From Bradyrhizobium sp. B124 (GTDB taxonomy: Bacteria > Pseudomonadota > Alphaproteobacteria > Rhizobiales > Xanthobacteraceae), in assembly GCF_038967635.1 (NCBI RefSeq), contig NZ_CP152413.1, positions 8,126,001 through 8,190,000 on the forward strand: a stretch of DNA of 64,000 nucleotides, given 5' to 3'. Numbering within the stretch: the first letter of the stretch is position 1; each line of letters starts with the position of its first letter. Shown here piece by piece: positions 57,637 to 64,000 of the stretch. The translations under genes and the position numbers were made by a program. The notes under the pieces were generated by a model. It made no database searches, was not told where the DNA came from, and saw nothing but the letters and a program-made list of their open reading frames with translations.

Positions 57637-58451
57637 CATTGCAACGGACAGACAAGGCGCGAGCCGTGGTCGGCGTCACGTCGAACCGTCTTTTGGTCGA
57701 CGGTGTGCATCGCGACGGGTTGCGGCGCAAGTACGTAGAGGCCCTCCTTCATCACGCGGGGGTTGCGTGCGTCATATTGCCGACGATCGACGCTGAAGAT
57801 ACGAGGGTTGAGGCTGGCCTGGCGATCATGCGCGGGCTGGACGGCCTGGTGTTGACAGGAGATGAATCGAATATCGATCCTGCCGTCTTGGGAGCGCCTG
57901 CGTCCTGCACAGGGGCAGACCGGCAAGACGTTGTGGGTGGGATCCGTGACCGCCCACGCGACAGGCTCTCTGCGGTGGTCATTGGTAGGGCCATCGCGCT
58001 CGGAATGCCGATCTTGGGCATCTGCCGTGGGCTTCAGGAGCTCAACGTGTATTTCGGCGGCACACTTCGCCGATCGCTTGCGGAGTGGAGCCTGGGAAGT
58101 GGCCAGATGCATGCCGAGAAACCGGATCGTCCGAGAGATCGCCAGTACGATGCCGCGCACAGCGTGAGGATATGTCCCGATGGTGCGCTCTTTCCGATCG
58201 CGGGCACAATCGAAACGCAAGTGAACTCCCTGCACAATCAGGGCATAGACGCGCTTGCCGCCGCACTGAGGCGGGAGGCGTGGTCGCCTGACGGCCTGGT
58301 CGAAGCAGCTTCGGTCATTGGCGCGCCGACGCTGCAAATCGGTGTGCAATGGCACCCCGAATGGCACGTCTCAACCGATCTTTTCAGCAAGCAGCTGTTC
58401 GCGGCATTCGGAGAGGCGTGTGTTGCATACTGCGAATCAAAGACAAACTAG
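57633..58451 (+). CDS. rtxD: Class I glutamine-amidotransferase-like hydrolase (PuuD-type)
   Basis: 272 residues with the C26 peptidase/PuuD fold. The nucleophile is in LGICRGLQELNVYFGGTL, the oxyanion region is GLVLTGDESNIDP, and the His-Glu pair is in IGVQWHPEWH. PuuD-type enzymes split gamma-glutamyl bonds. GTG start at 57633 overlaps the rtxC stop. By position in the operon this is rtxD. With the ATP-grasp and glutamine-synthetase-like genes that follow, it may remove a protecting gamma-glutamyl group (inference). Confidence 0.82.
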   Translation: MTLQRTDKARAVVGVTSNRLLVDGVHRDGLRRKYVEALLHHAGVACVILPTIDAEDTRVEAGLAIMRGLDGLVLTGDESNIDPAVLGAPASCTGADRQDVVGGIRDRPRDRLSAVVIGRAIALGMPILGICRGLQELNVYFGGTLRRSLAEWSLGSGQMHAEKPDRPRDRQYDAAHSVRICPDGALFPIAGTIETQVNSLHNQGIDALAAALRREAWSPDGLVEAASVIGAPTLQIGVQWHPEWHVSTDLFSKQLFAAFGEACVAYCESKTN

Positions 58452-58460
58452 AGGCGGAAT

Positions 58461-59483
58461 TTGACATTTCAATCCAAACGCGGCCCGCCCAGGTCGAAAG
58501 CAGAGTCCCTCGGAACTGATGCACGAGCACGGTTTTGGGAGCGCCCGGCACCGCGCCAACGGCACAGCAAGAGCGGGAGATCGACAAATCGTTTCGCTCT
58601 AGGAGTTCTCTTTGTGGCGCTTTATGTCGTTGTGAGTGCGGCCGGTGAGGTCTATGCGGCATCGTATTTTCAGCAAGCAGATGTATTCGTCGCTCTCCTG
58701 CTGTCCTTTGCTGCGGTGTGTCTGACATTCAATCTCCTGGCTGGTCACGAGGAAAATAACGCGAGAGTAACGAAGTCATCGCTCCTGATTTTTGTGTCGC
58801 TCAATCTCGTGACCGCGATAAGCTGGATCGGGCTGTTTATCGGACTGAAATACGCCGAACCTGCCATCGTTGTCGCGTTCATGGTGGCGTTAGGACCCGC
58901 CGCAACAGTGTGGTTGAACGCCCTGATCAGACGGCAGGGCGTCCCTCCAGGATCCGATATTGTCGTGAGCGTTCTGATCGCAGCGACGGGAAGTTACATG
59001 GTGTGGATCTCGGCAAGCGGCAACGCGGGCGTGGAGTGGGGGGCTCGATCATCCTTTGGTCTTTTCTTGGCAATCGTGGCCGGCCTATCGCTGGCCCTTA
59101 CAAATATACTCATCAAGTTGCTGTTCGACCGTGGATTTTCCGGCCGACAGGTGCTTGCGCATCGCTTTTACGGAGTGATCTTGTTGCTGCTCGGGCTGGT
59201 CGACCATTTCTCTATCGTGCCTGAGATCTCTCGGCATTGGTTTGCGATCGCAGCGATCGGGCTATCGACGATCATCGTCCCTCTGCTCCTGATACAGGAG
59301 GGCATTCGCCGCATAGAGCCCGTCACGGTCAATATGGTCCTTTCCATGGCTCCGATCATCACGTTCCTGTTCCAGTTCTTCGATTCTCGCATCGTGCCTT
59401 CGTCACACACGTTCGTTGGAAATGTTCTCATTACGGCACTCGCCGTGGGCAATATCTACCTGCAGTATCGGAGATCCGCATGA
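58461..59483 (+). CDS. rtxE: DMT/EamA-type transporter
   Basis: 340 residues starting with TTG. After a basic 45-residue N-terminus there are about ten hydrophobic helices in two repeats: FALGVLFVALYVVVSAAGEV, LNLVTAISWIGLFIGLKYAE (the typical EamA motif) and AIGLSTIIVPLLLIQEGIRR. DMT proteins export metabolites and amino acids, so this is a candidate rhizobitoxine exporter. The next gene overlaps its stop (ATGA). The rtxE name is assigned by gene order only. Confidence 0.78.
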   Translation: MTFQSKRGPPRSKAESLGTDARARFWERPAPRQRHSKSGRSTNRFALGVLFVALYVVVSAAGEVYAASYFQQADVFVALLLSFAAVCLTFNLLAGHEENNARVTKSSLLIFVSLNLVTAISWIGLFIGLKYAEPAIVVAFMVALGPAATVWLNALIRRQGVPPGSDIVVSVLIAATGSYMVWISASGNAGVEWGARSSFGLFLAIVAGLSLALTNILIKLLFDRGFSGRQVLAHRFYGVILLLLGLVDHFSIVPEISRHWFAIAAIGLSTIIVPLLLIQEGIRRIEPVTVNMVLSMAPIITFLFQFFDSRIVPSSHTFVGNVLITALAVGNIYLQYRRSA

Positions 59484-60766
59484 ATGGACGGAATTGTGTA
59501 ATCGTGGATGCATACTCCACCGGCCGATACTTGCCGGACGAGTTCAAGCGTTATGGAATTGCAACGGTGCACGTGATGTCTGCCGCGCAGATTCCACCCA
59601 TCTTTCAATCGCATTTCAATGCAGATCTGTATGACGAAATCATTCGCCCGCGCGAGCGCATGACTGATGAAGAGGTCGCTGAATTTCATCTTCAGGCTCT
59701 CCGTGGCAGGAAGCTGGAGTTCGTTATAGCAGGGTGCGAGACCGGCGTTGAGCTCGCCGACTCCTTGTCGGAGCGGCTGGGGTTAGCTTCAAATGGAACC
59801 GCTCGATCAGCCGCTCGGCGTGACAAAGCGCGTTTGTCCGACGCGCTGGCCTCTGCAGGCGTGCGATCAATTAGCCAAGTCGTGTCGGATAATGCTGGAG
59901 AGGTCGCAAACTGGAAGCATCAAGCGGGCTTCGACGAGATCGTGATCAAGCCTCTGAACAGTACAGGTACCGAGGATGTGTTCTTCTGCTCGACTGACGC
60001 CGACATTCAGAGAGCTGTAGGCATCATTGTCGGGAAGACGAATCGTGTCGGAGCGTTGAACCGGTTTGCGCTTGGACAGGAAAAGATAAGCGGCCAGCAA
60101 TACACTGTAAATGCCGTCTCGATCGACGGTGAAGCCTTCGTTACAGAGGTCTGGACTTATGACACCGTTCCTATTGAGGGTGCGTCATCGGTCTGCTCGC
60201 TTGAGCGCTTGTTGGGGGGCAGGGAGCCAATTGTTCACGAGTTATCCGACTACTTGGTGCGTGCGTTGCAGGCACTTCAGATCGTCGACGGACCGGCTCA
60301 TGCCGAGATCATCGTCGATCAGAGGGGGCCGGTTCTGGTGGACTTCGGAGCGAGACTTCAAGGTAGCATGTCGGCAAAAGCACGAACAATGGCCTTGGGT
60401 CACAACCATATGACGCTCACGGCGTGGCGCTACGCAGATCCAAAAGGCTTTGCTGAGTATATGAGGAGACGCGGAGCTTACAAGCGGCAGGCTCATGCAC
60501 TATGTGTCTCGCTGATTTCCGACACAGGCGGTGTTGTTGCCGGTTATCCCGGACTCGAGACAATCCGTAAGCTTCCGAGCTTCGCGGATGCCATTGCATT
60601 CGTTCCGATAGGTCAAAAGCTGGTTCCGACGATCGACTTGGCGTCGACACCGGGGATCGTTTATCTCGTGCATGACGACTTGACCCAGCTTGAGGATGAC
60701 TACCGCAAATTGCGATCGATGCGGATGGACCAAGTGTTCGATTTGGTGACGCAGGATTGCAACTAA
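59480..60766 (+). CDS. rtxF: ATP-grasp ligase
   Basis: 428 residues from the ATG at 59480. The central ATP-grasp domain shows ARRDKARLSDALASAGVRSI, the nucleotide-binding DEIVIKPLNSTGTEDVFFCS, QQYTVNAVSIDGEAFVTEVW and the metal-binding region HAEIIVDQRGPVLVDFGARL. Enzymes of this fold join a carboxylate to an amine using ATP. It could couple an amino acid to a rhizobitoxine intermediate. Overlaps rtxE at the start and rtxG at the end. Name by operon order. Confidence 0.8.
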   Translation: MNGRNCVIVDAYSTGRYLPDEFKRYGIATVHVMSAAQIPPIFQSHFNADLYDEIIRPRERMTDEEVAEFHLQALRGRKLEFVIAGCETGVELADSLSERLGLASNGTARSAARRDKARLSDALASAGVRSISQVVSDNAGEVANWKHQAGFDEIVIKPLNSTGTEDVFFCSTDADIQRAVGIIVGKTNRVGALNRFALGQEKISGQQYTVNAVSIDGEAFVTEVWTYDTVPIEGASSVCSLERLLGGREPIVHELSDYLVRALQALQIVDGPAHAEIIVDQRGPVLVDFGARLQGSMSAKARTMALGHNHMTLTAWRYADPKGFAEYMRRRGAYKRQAHALCVSLISDTGGVVAGYPGLETIRKLPSFADAIAFVPIGQKLVPTIDLASTPGIVYLVHDDLTQLEDDYRKLRSMRMDQVFDLVTQDCN

Positions 60767-62103
60767 TGACAACTGAAGCCCGGCCGACCGTCGTAAATCC
60801 AGCCCGCGCGGCGATGATCGGCGTGAGCGACTTTGATGGCGTCCTGCGAGGCAAACACGTATTAGGTGAAGATGTCTCGAATGGAGACGGAGTTGTCAAG
60901 TTCTCCGAAGCGGTGCTCGCCTGGGATTGTTCGGACCGAGTGCCGCCAGCCAGTTTCACGCAAAAGCCGCTGTTGGCGTTCGGAGACGCCGATCTGCGCA
61001 TTCTGTCAGGCACCGGACGTGCTGTGTCTTATGGCGGGGATCTGTGCCTCTACCTCGCGGAGTTTACGGGAGCGCACGAAAGCCTCTGCCCGCGTGGCGT
61101 TCTGCGTAGGGTCCTGCGAAGGGCTGCTGAACACGGTTTCAGCTGCACTGCAGGGTTCGAGTTTGAATTTATGCTGTTCAAGGAGAGCGCCGATACAATC
61201 GAAGAGAAACCCTTTGCGACATGGGTTCCCTTAACCCGCGGTCCATTCGGTTACTCGATTGCGCGCTCGGTCGCACACCAGGAGCTGCTTGGTGAGATCT
61301 TGGCACTTTGTGAGAAGGCCAGGATACCTCTTAGCGGCCTGCACTTTGAAACGGGACCTGGCGTCATTGAAGCGTCACTTCTTCATTGTGATGCACTGGA
61401 GGCAGCAGATCGCGCAATCATATTCAAGTCGATGATAAAGGCGTGGGCGCAGACGCGAGGCATGATGGCCACATTCATGGCCAAGGTTTCCGAGAAATGG
61501 CCCGGCCAGTCGGGACATATTCACATTTCGATGTCTTCGGATGGTCGGAATGTGTTTTACGACAGCGACACTGTTCAGAACATCTCAACAATGATGCGTC
61601 AATTCGTTGGCGGACAACTGAGGTATATGAATGACTTCTGTGTGCTCGCTGCGCCGAATTTCAATAGCTATAAGAGATTGGTTCCTGGCTGTTGGGCTCC
61701 GACCTCTCCAAGCTGGGGAGTTGACAACCGCTCCTGTGCCGTGCGGATTATTCCGGGCGAGCCCTCTGCACATCGCCTCGAGTACAGGCTAGCCGGCGCA
61801 GATGTGAACCCATATCTTGGCCTGTCATGTGCCGTTGGCTCGGGCATTCTGGGAGTTGAAGAGAATGCCGGCTTAACGGCTCCGATCGTCGGCGATGCAA
61901 GCGAGGAAAGCGGCCTTCCCTTCGTTGGGCTGCCTCAAGGTTTGTCAGAGGCGACGTACCGGTTTGCACAATCTCCAAAGGCCAGCGATATGTTTGGAGA
62001 GAGGTTTGTCGAAGCCTTCTCTTGCTCCCGCCGGTGGGAATGGGAAGCTGTTCGGCATCGCGTCACCGACTTTGAACGTCAGCGCTACTTTGAGATCATC
62101 TAG
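60766..62103 (+). CDS. rtxG: Glutamine-synthetase-like ligase
   Basis: 445 residues, glutamine synthetase family of the GlnT/PuuA type. The N-terminal beta-grasp includes FDGVLRGKHVL, the catalytic part has CTAGFEFEFMLFKES, LHFETGPGVIEASLLHCDAL, ATFMAKVSEKWPGQSGHIHI, and SWGVDNRSCAVRIIPGEPSA with the ATP-site Arg residues. The Tyr adenylylation loop of GlnA is absent. Such enzymes add glutamate to amines through the gamma-carboxyl. ATG at 60766 shares a base with the rtxF stop. Last gene of the operon. Confidence 0.85.
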   Translation: MTTEARPTVVNPARAAMIGVSDFDGVLRGKHVLGEDVSNGDGVVKFSEAVLAWDCSDRVPPASFTQKPLLAFGDADLRILSGTGRAVSYGGDLCLYLAEFTGAHESLCPRGVLRRVLRRAAEHGFSCTAGFEFEFMLFKESADTIEEKPFATWVPLTRGPFGYSIARSVAHQELLGEILALCEKARIPLSGLHFETGPGVIEASLLHCDALEAADRAIIFKSMIKAWAQTRGMMATFMAKVSEKWPGQSGHIHISMSSDGRNVFYDSDTVQNISTMMRQFVGGQLRYMNDFCVLAAPNFNSYKRLVPGCWAPTSPSWGVDNRSCAVRIIPGEPSAHRLEYRLAGADVNPYLGLSCAVGSGILGVEENAGLTAPIVGDASEESGLPFVGLPQGLSEATYRFAQSPKASDMFGERFVEAFSCSRRWEWEAVRHRVTDFERQRYFEII

Positions 62104-62500
62104 CGTGAGGGATCGACCGCTGGACCAAGTCGGACGACGGTTCATGCCACCGATCATCCCGTTGTAATCAATTGAACGAACAGATGGCTGGTGTCGGTAT
62201 CGATGCGATACTCACTATCGGCACAGCCCGTATGCGGGTCAATGGTCCGGTATCAGGGCGGGTCAGGCGTGCCGAAGTCTTCCGCGATCTGTTGTCCGAT
62301 CATCTCTGCCAGCGCCATTTGCTCGCCTTGATGTTCTGCATCGCGATGGCGACGGCATCTCGTCTGCCTCCTGCTGTTGCGGCGGTTATCGTCCGGGGTT
62401 TGCGGGAGTGCTGATATCCTGTCGGGAAATGTGTAGCACTCTCCCGAGAACAGCTCTGCTCGCCGGTCTTTCTCGATTCGTTCGATTTCGAGAGCGTTAG
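62104..62500. other. Intergenic after rtxG
   Basis: About 400 bases. A minus-strand stretch reads MALAEMIGQQIAEDFGTPDP, which may be the remnant of a small gene, but it has no clear start or stop. No terminator with a T-run is seen after rtxG. Confidence 0.35.
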
Positions 62501-63427
62501 CTAGCCAGCGTTGATCAGCGGCTGTTTGGCGACCTTGTGGCGCGTTACACTGCGGCGGCCGTCGACGCTGACGGGCACATCACCATCGATGGTGGCACGA
62601 CGCACGACGCGATGCTCGTCGCCGTAGTCGTTGACCGCATAATGCTGTGTCGCACGGTTGTCCCATATCGCTATATCGCCCTCCATCCAGTTCCACCGCA
62701 CGGTGTTTTCGGGCGCGGTGATGTGCGACTGGAACAGGTCGAACAGCTTGTGGCCGTCGTATTTGGGGACGCCAACAAAGCGCTGCACCAAGGCACCGAG
62801 CACGAGCGTCCGCTCGTCTGTCTCGGGGTGGATGCGCACGACGGGATGCTCAGTTTCGAAAATTGTTCTGGTGAAAGCCGCGTCAAAGTGCTTCTTGTCC
62901 ACCTCACGGACGCGGGCCATTCCGGCGTAATCGAAAACGTTGCTGTGCACGGCCCAAAGCTCGTCGGCAAGCCGTTGTAGGGGCGGCGGCAGATCCAGAT
63001 AGGCTGCCGCCGTATTCGACCACAGCGTATCGCCACCGAACGGTGGGATTACAACGGCTCGCAGAACCAGGATCTTCGGATAGGCGTCGGCGAAGGTCCC
63101 GTCCGCATGCCATATGTCGGCGCGACCGCCGCCGCGACGGGAGTCAAGCTCGAGAAGCGACGTTCCTTTGCTGGCACCGAGCAAAGGATGGGGCGCCAGC
63201 TTTCCGAAACGAGCTGCAAAGCGCTCCTGCTCGGCGTCATCAAGGTGGCCCTGGTTACGGAAGAAGATCACCTTGTGCTCGAGTAACAAGCTGATGATCG
63301 CAGCGATAGTCTGGGTCGGCAAATCGCCCGTGAGTCTGAGATCTCTGATTTCTGCACCGATGCGCGCTGCGCGTTTCACAACGTTGCTGCGCGGAATAGC
63401 ATCATCGATCAAAGCCGTCGCACTCAT
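62501..63427 (-). CDS. TauD/TfdA-family 2-oxoglutarate dioxygenase
   Basis: 308 residues. The iron ligands are in DIWHADGTFADAYPKILVLR (HxD) and IWDNRATQHYAVNDYGDEHR (distal His), and the 2-oxoglutarate Arg in HRVVRRATIDGD. VIFFRNQGHLDDAEQERFAA is the typical N-terminal block. Family members hydroxylate taurine, alkyl sulfates or aromatic acids, releasing sulfite or sulfate in several cases. It points against the rtx operon; no direct link is visible. Start ATG at 63427. Confidence 0.88.
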   Translation of the reverse strand: MSATALIDDAIPRSNVVKRAARIGAEIRDLRLTGDLPTQTIAAIISLLLEHKVIFFRNQGHLDDAEQERFAARFGKLAPHPLLGASKGTSLLELDSRRGGGRADIWHADGTFADAYPKILVLRAVVIPPFGGDTLWSNTAAAYLDLPPPLQRLADELWAVHSNVFDYAGMARVREVDKKHFDAAFTRTIFETEHPVVRIHPETDERTLVLGALVQRFVGVPKYDGHKLFDLFQSHITAPENTVRWNWMEGDIAIWDNRATQHYAVNDYGDEHRVVRRATIDGDVPVSVDGRRSVTRHKVAKQPLINAG

Positions 63428-63675
63428 CGTAGCTTATTTTCCAAATCTCGTGGTTGCTTGCTCGTCCCAGCCAGTGAATAGTCCTCAGCAAGCATCGTGC
63501 CAGACGAAGGGCTCGCGCCCTGCAACGGCCATCTACGACATGAGCAGTCAAGGATCGGGAAGTTCGGCGCGAGCCGGTCACGGGACTGATCTCACGTTTC
63601 CATCGGGTGCTCAAAGCAGTCGACGCCGACGTCCTCCTTCAACATCATCGAGAATGACGGGCAAGCGGAAGATCT
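63428..63675. other. Intergenic, nothing recognised
   Basis: About 250 bases between the dioxygenase start and the end of the HAD-like gene; it should hold the dioxygenase promoter. Confidence 0.35.
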
Positions 63676-64000
63676 TCAGTGCTGCTCGTCGCGATCACCC
63701 AATGTCTTCGAAAGAAGGTCGTGGTTCTGCAAAATTGGCACTAGCTCATGGTGGTCATGAACGATGTAATCCGGCTGCGCCGCCCGCAAGCGTGCTTCAG
63801 AAACAAATCCACCCGTGATCGACACGCTGATAAGTCCGAGATTGCGCGCAATCTCCGTCTCGACTTCCATGTCGCCGACGATGACGGTTCTTGCGGGGGA
63901 TAGATCATTGACCTGCATATATTGGCGCAACCTGTCCTCCTTGCTCATGCTTCTAAACTGACTTGCGCGGCTCTCAAATGCCAAAACTGTAGTGACGTAA
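63676..64000 (-). CDS. HAD-superfamily hydrolase, C-terminal part (cut by window edge)
   Basis: The open frame continues beyond the right edge (VTTVLAFES is in frame before any start). Visible are SKEDRLRQYMQVNDLSPART then VIVGDMEVETEIARNLGLIS, with GDMEVE as HAD motif IV (GDxxxD variant) and VSITGGFVSEARLRAAQPDY, then IVHDHHELVPIL, the ending typical of phosphoglycolate-phosphatase-like HAD proteins. The catalytic DxD part lies outside the window. Substrate unknown. Confidence 0.72.
   Translation of the reverse strand, partial: YVTTVLAFESRASQFRSMSKEDRLRQYMQVNDLSPARTVIVGDMEVETEIARNLGLISVSITGGFVSEARLRAAQPDYIVHDHHELVPILQNHDLLSKTLGDRDEQH

Noticed and set aside
1..64000. CRISPR arrays, rRNA genes, complete insertion sequences
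   Set aside because: I saw no regularly spaced repeats, no rRNA segments and no transposase with both ends; only an IS5-type relic was found.

Overview
The window looks like accessory (symbiosis-island type) DNA of a Bradyrhizobium or a very close relative. Three things point to this: a complete fixNOQP-fixGHIS locus with fixL, fixJ and a fixK homologue nearby; a nodP/nodQ-type sulfate-activation pair; and a gene run that matches the rhizobitoxine operon rtxACDEFG of B. elkanii in order and content. Genes are sparse between blocks, and several relics (broken genes, transposase and ABC-transporter fragments) lie among them, as is usual for such islands. The genus assignment is inferred from gene content, not from a marker gene.

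Layout. 0-2.6 kb: an unknown exported protein and an FkbM methyltransferase. 3.6-10 kb: a GC-rich minus-strand operon with a GMC oxidoreductase, class III aminotransferase, sulfotransferase, MFS exporter and a frameshifted condensation-domain protein; this looks like a transferred small-molecule pathway. A decayed second copy of its leader and first-gene start lies at 10.9-11.1 kb. 10.6-24 kb: mostly scattered small genes: a branched-chain amino-acid binding protein, an IHF-beta paralogue abutting an ABC-ATPase relic, an amidohydrolase, a probable type III effector behind a tts-box-like site, an IS5-type relic, a carbonic anhydrase and a secreted nuclease. 24-27 kb: metE under a cobalamin riboswitch.

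27.5-46.2 kb is a microaerobic block: hemN, a hemerythrin protein, fixK, a universal stress protein, fixJ, fixL, several small proteins, fixNOQP and fixGHIS. I find FixK-type boxes (TTG(A/C)-N6-(T/G)CAA) in front of hemN, the hemerythrin gene, usp and two small genes, and a one-mismatch box before fixN, so most of the block reads as one FixLJ-FixK regulon. fixL, however, carries an apparent 2-base deletion in its ATP-binding domain, so the cascade may be broken here or depend on another copy.

46-54 kb: small conserved proteins, a MarR regulator and nodPQ behind a degenerate nod-box-like sequence. 54-62 kb: rtxACDEFG, tightly packed with overlapping start and stop codons. 62.5 kb to the end: a TauD-type dioxygenase and the 3' part of a HAD-like hydrolase cut by the window edge.

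Main items for a second look: the frameshift in fixL; the aminotransferase/sulfotransferase/condensation cluster with its duplicated leader; two homologous terminator-ended RNA elements (10.6 and 26.9 kb) that show a CCUCC loop; the tts-linked protein built from a duplicated module; and the pairing in the rtx operon of a glutamine-synthetase-like enzyme with a PuuD-like amidase, which suggests a gamma-glutamyl protection cycle.
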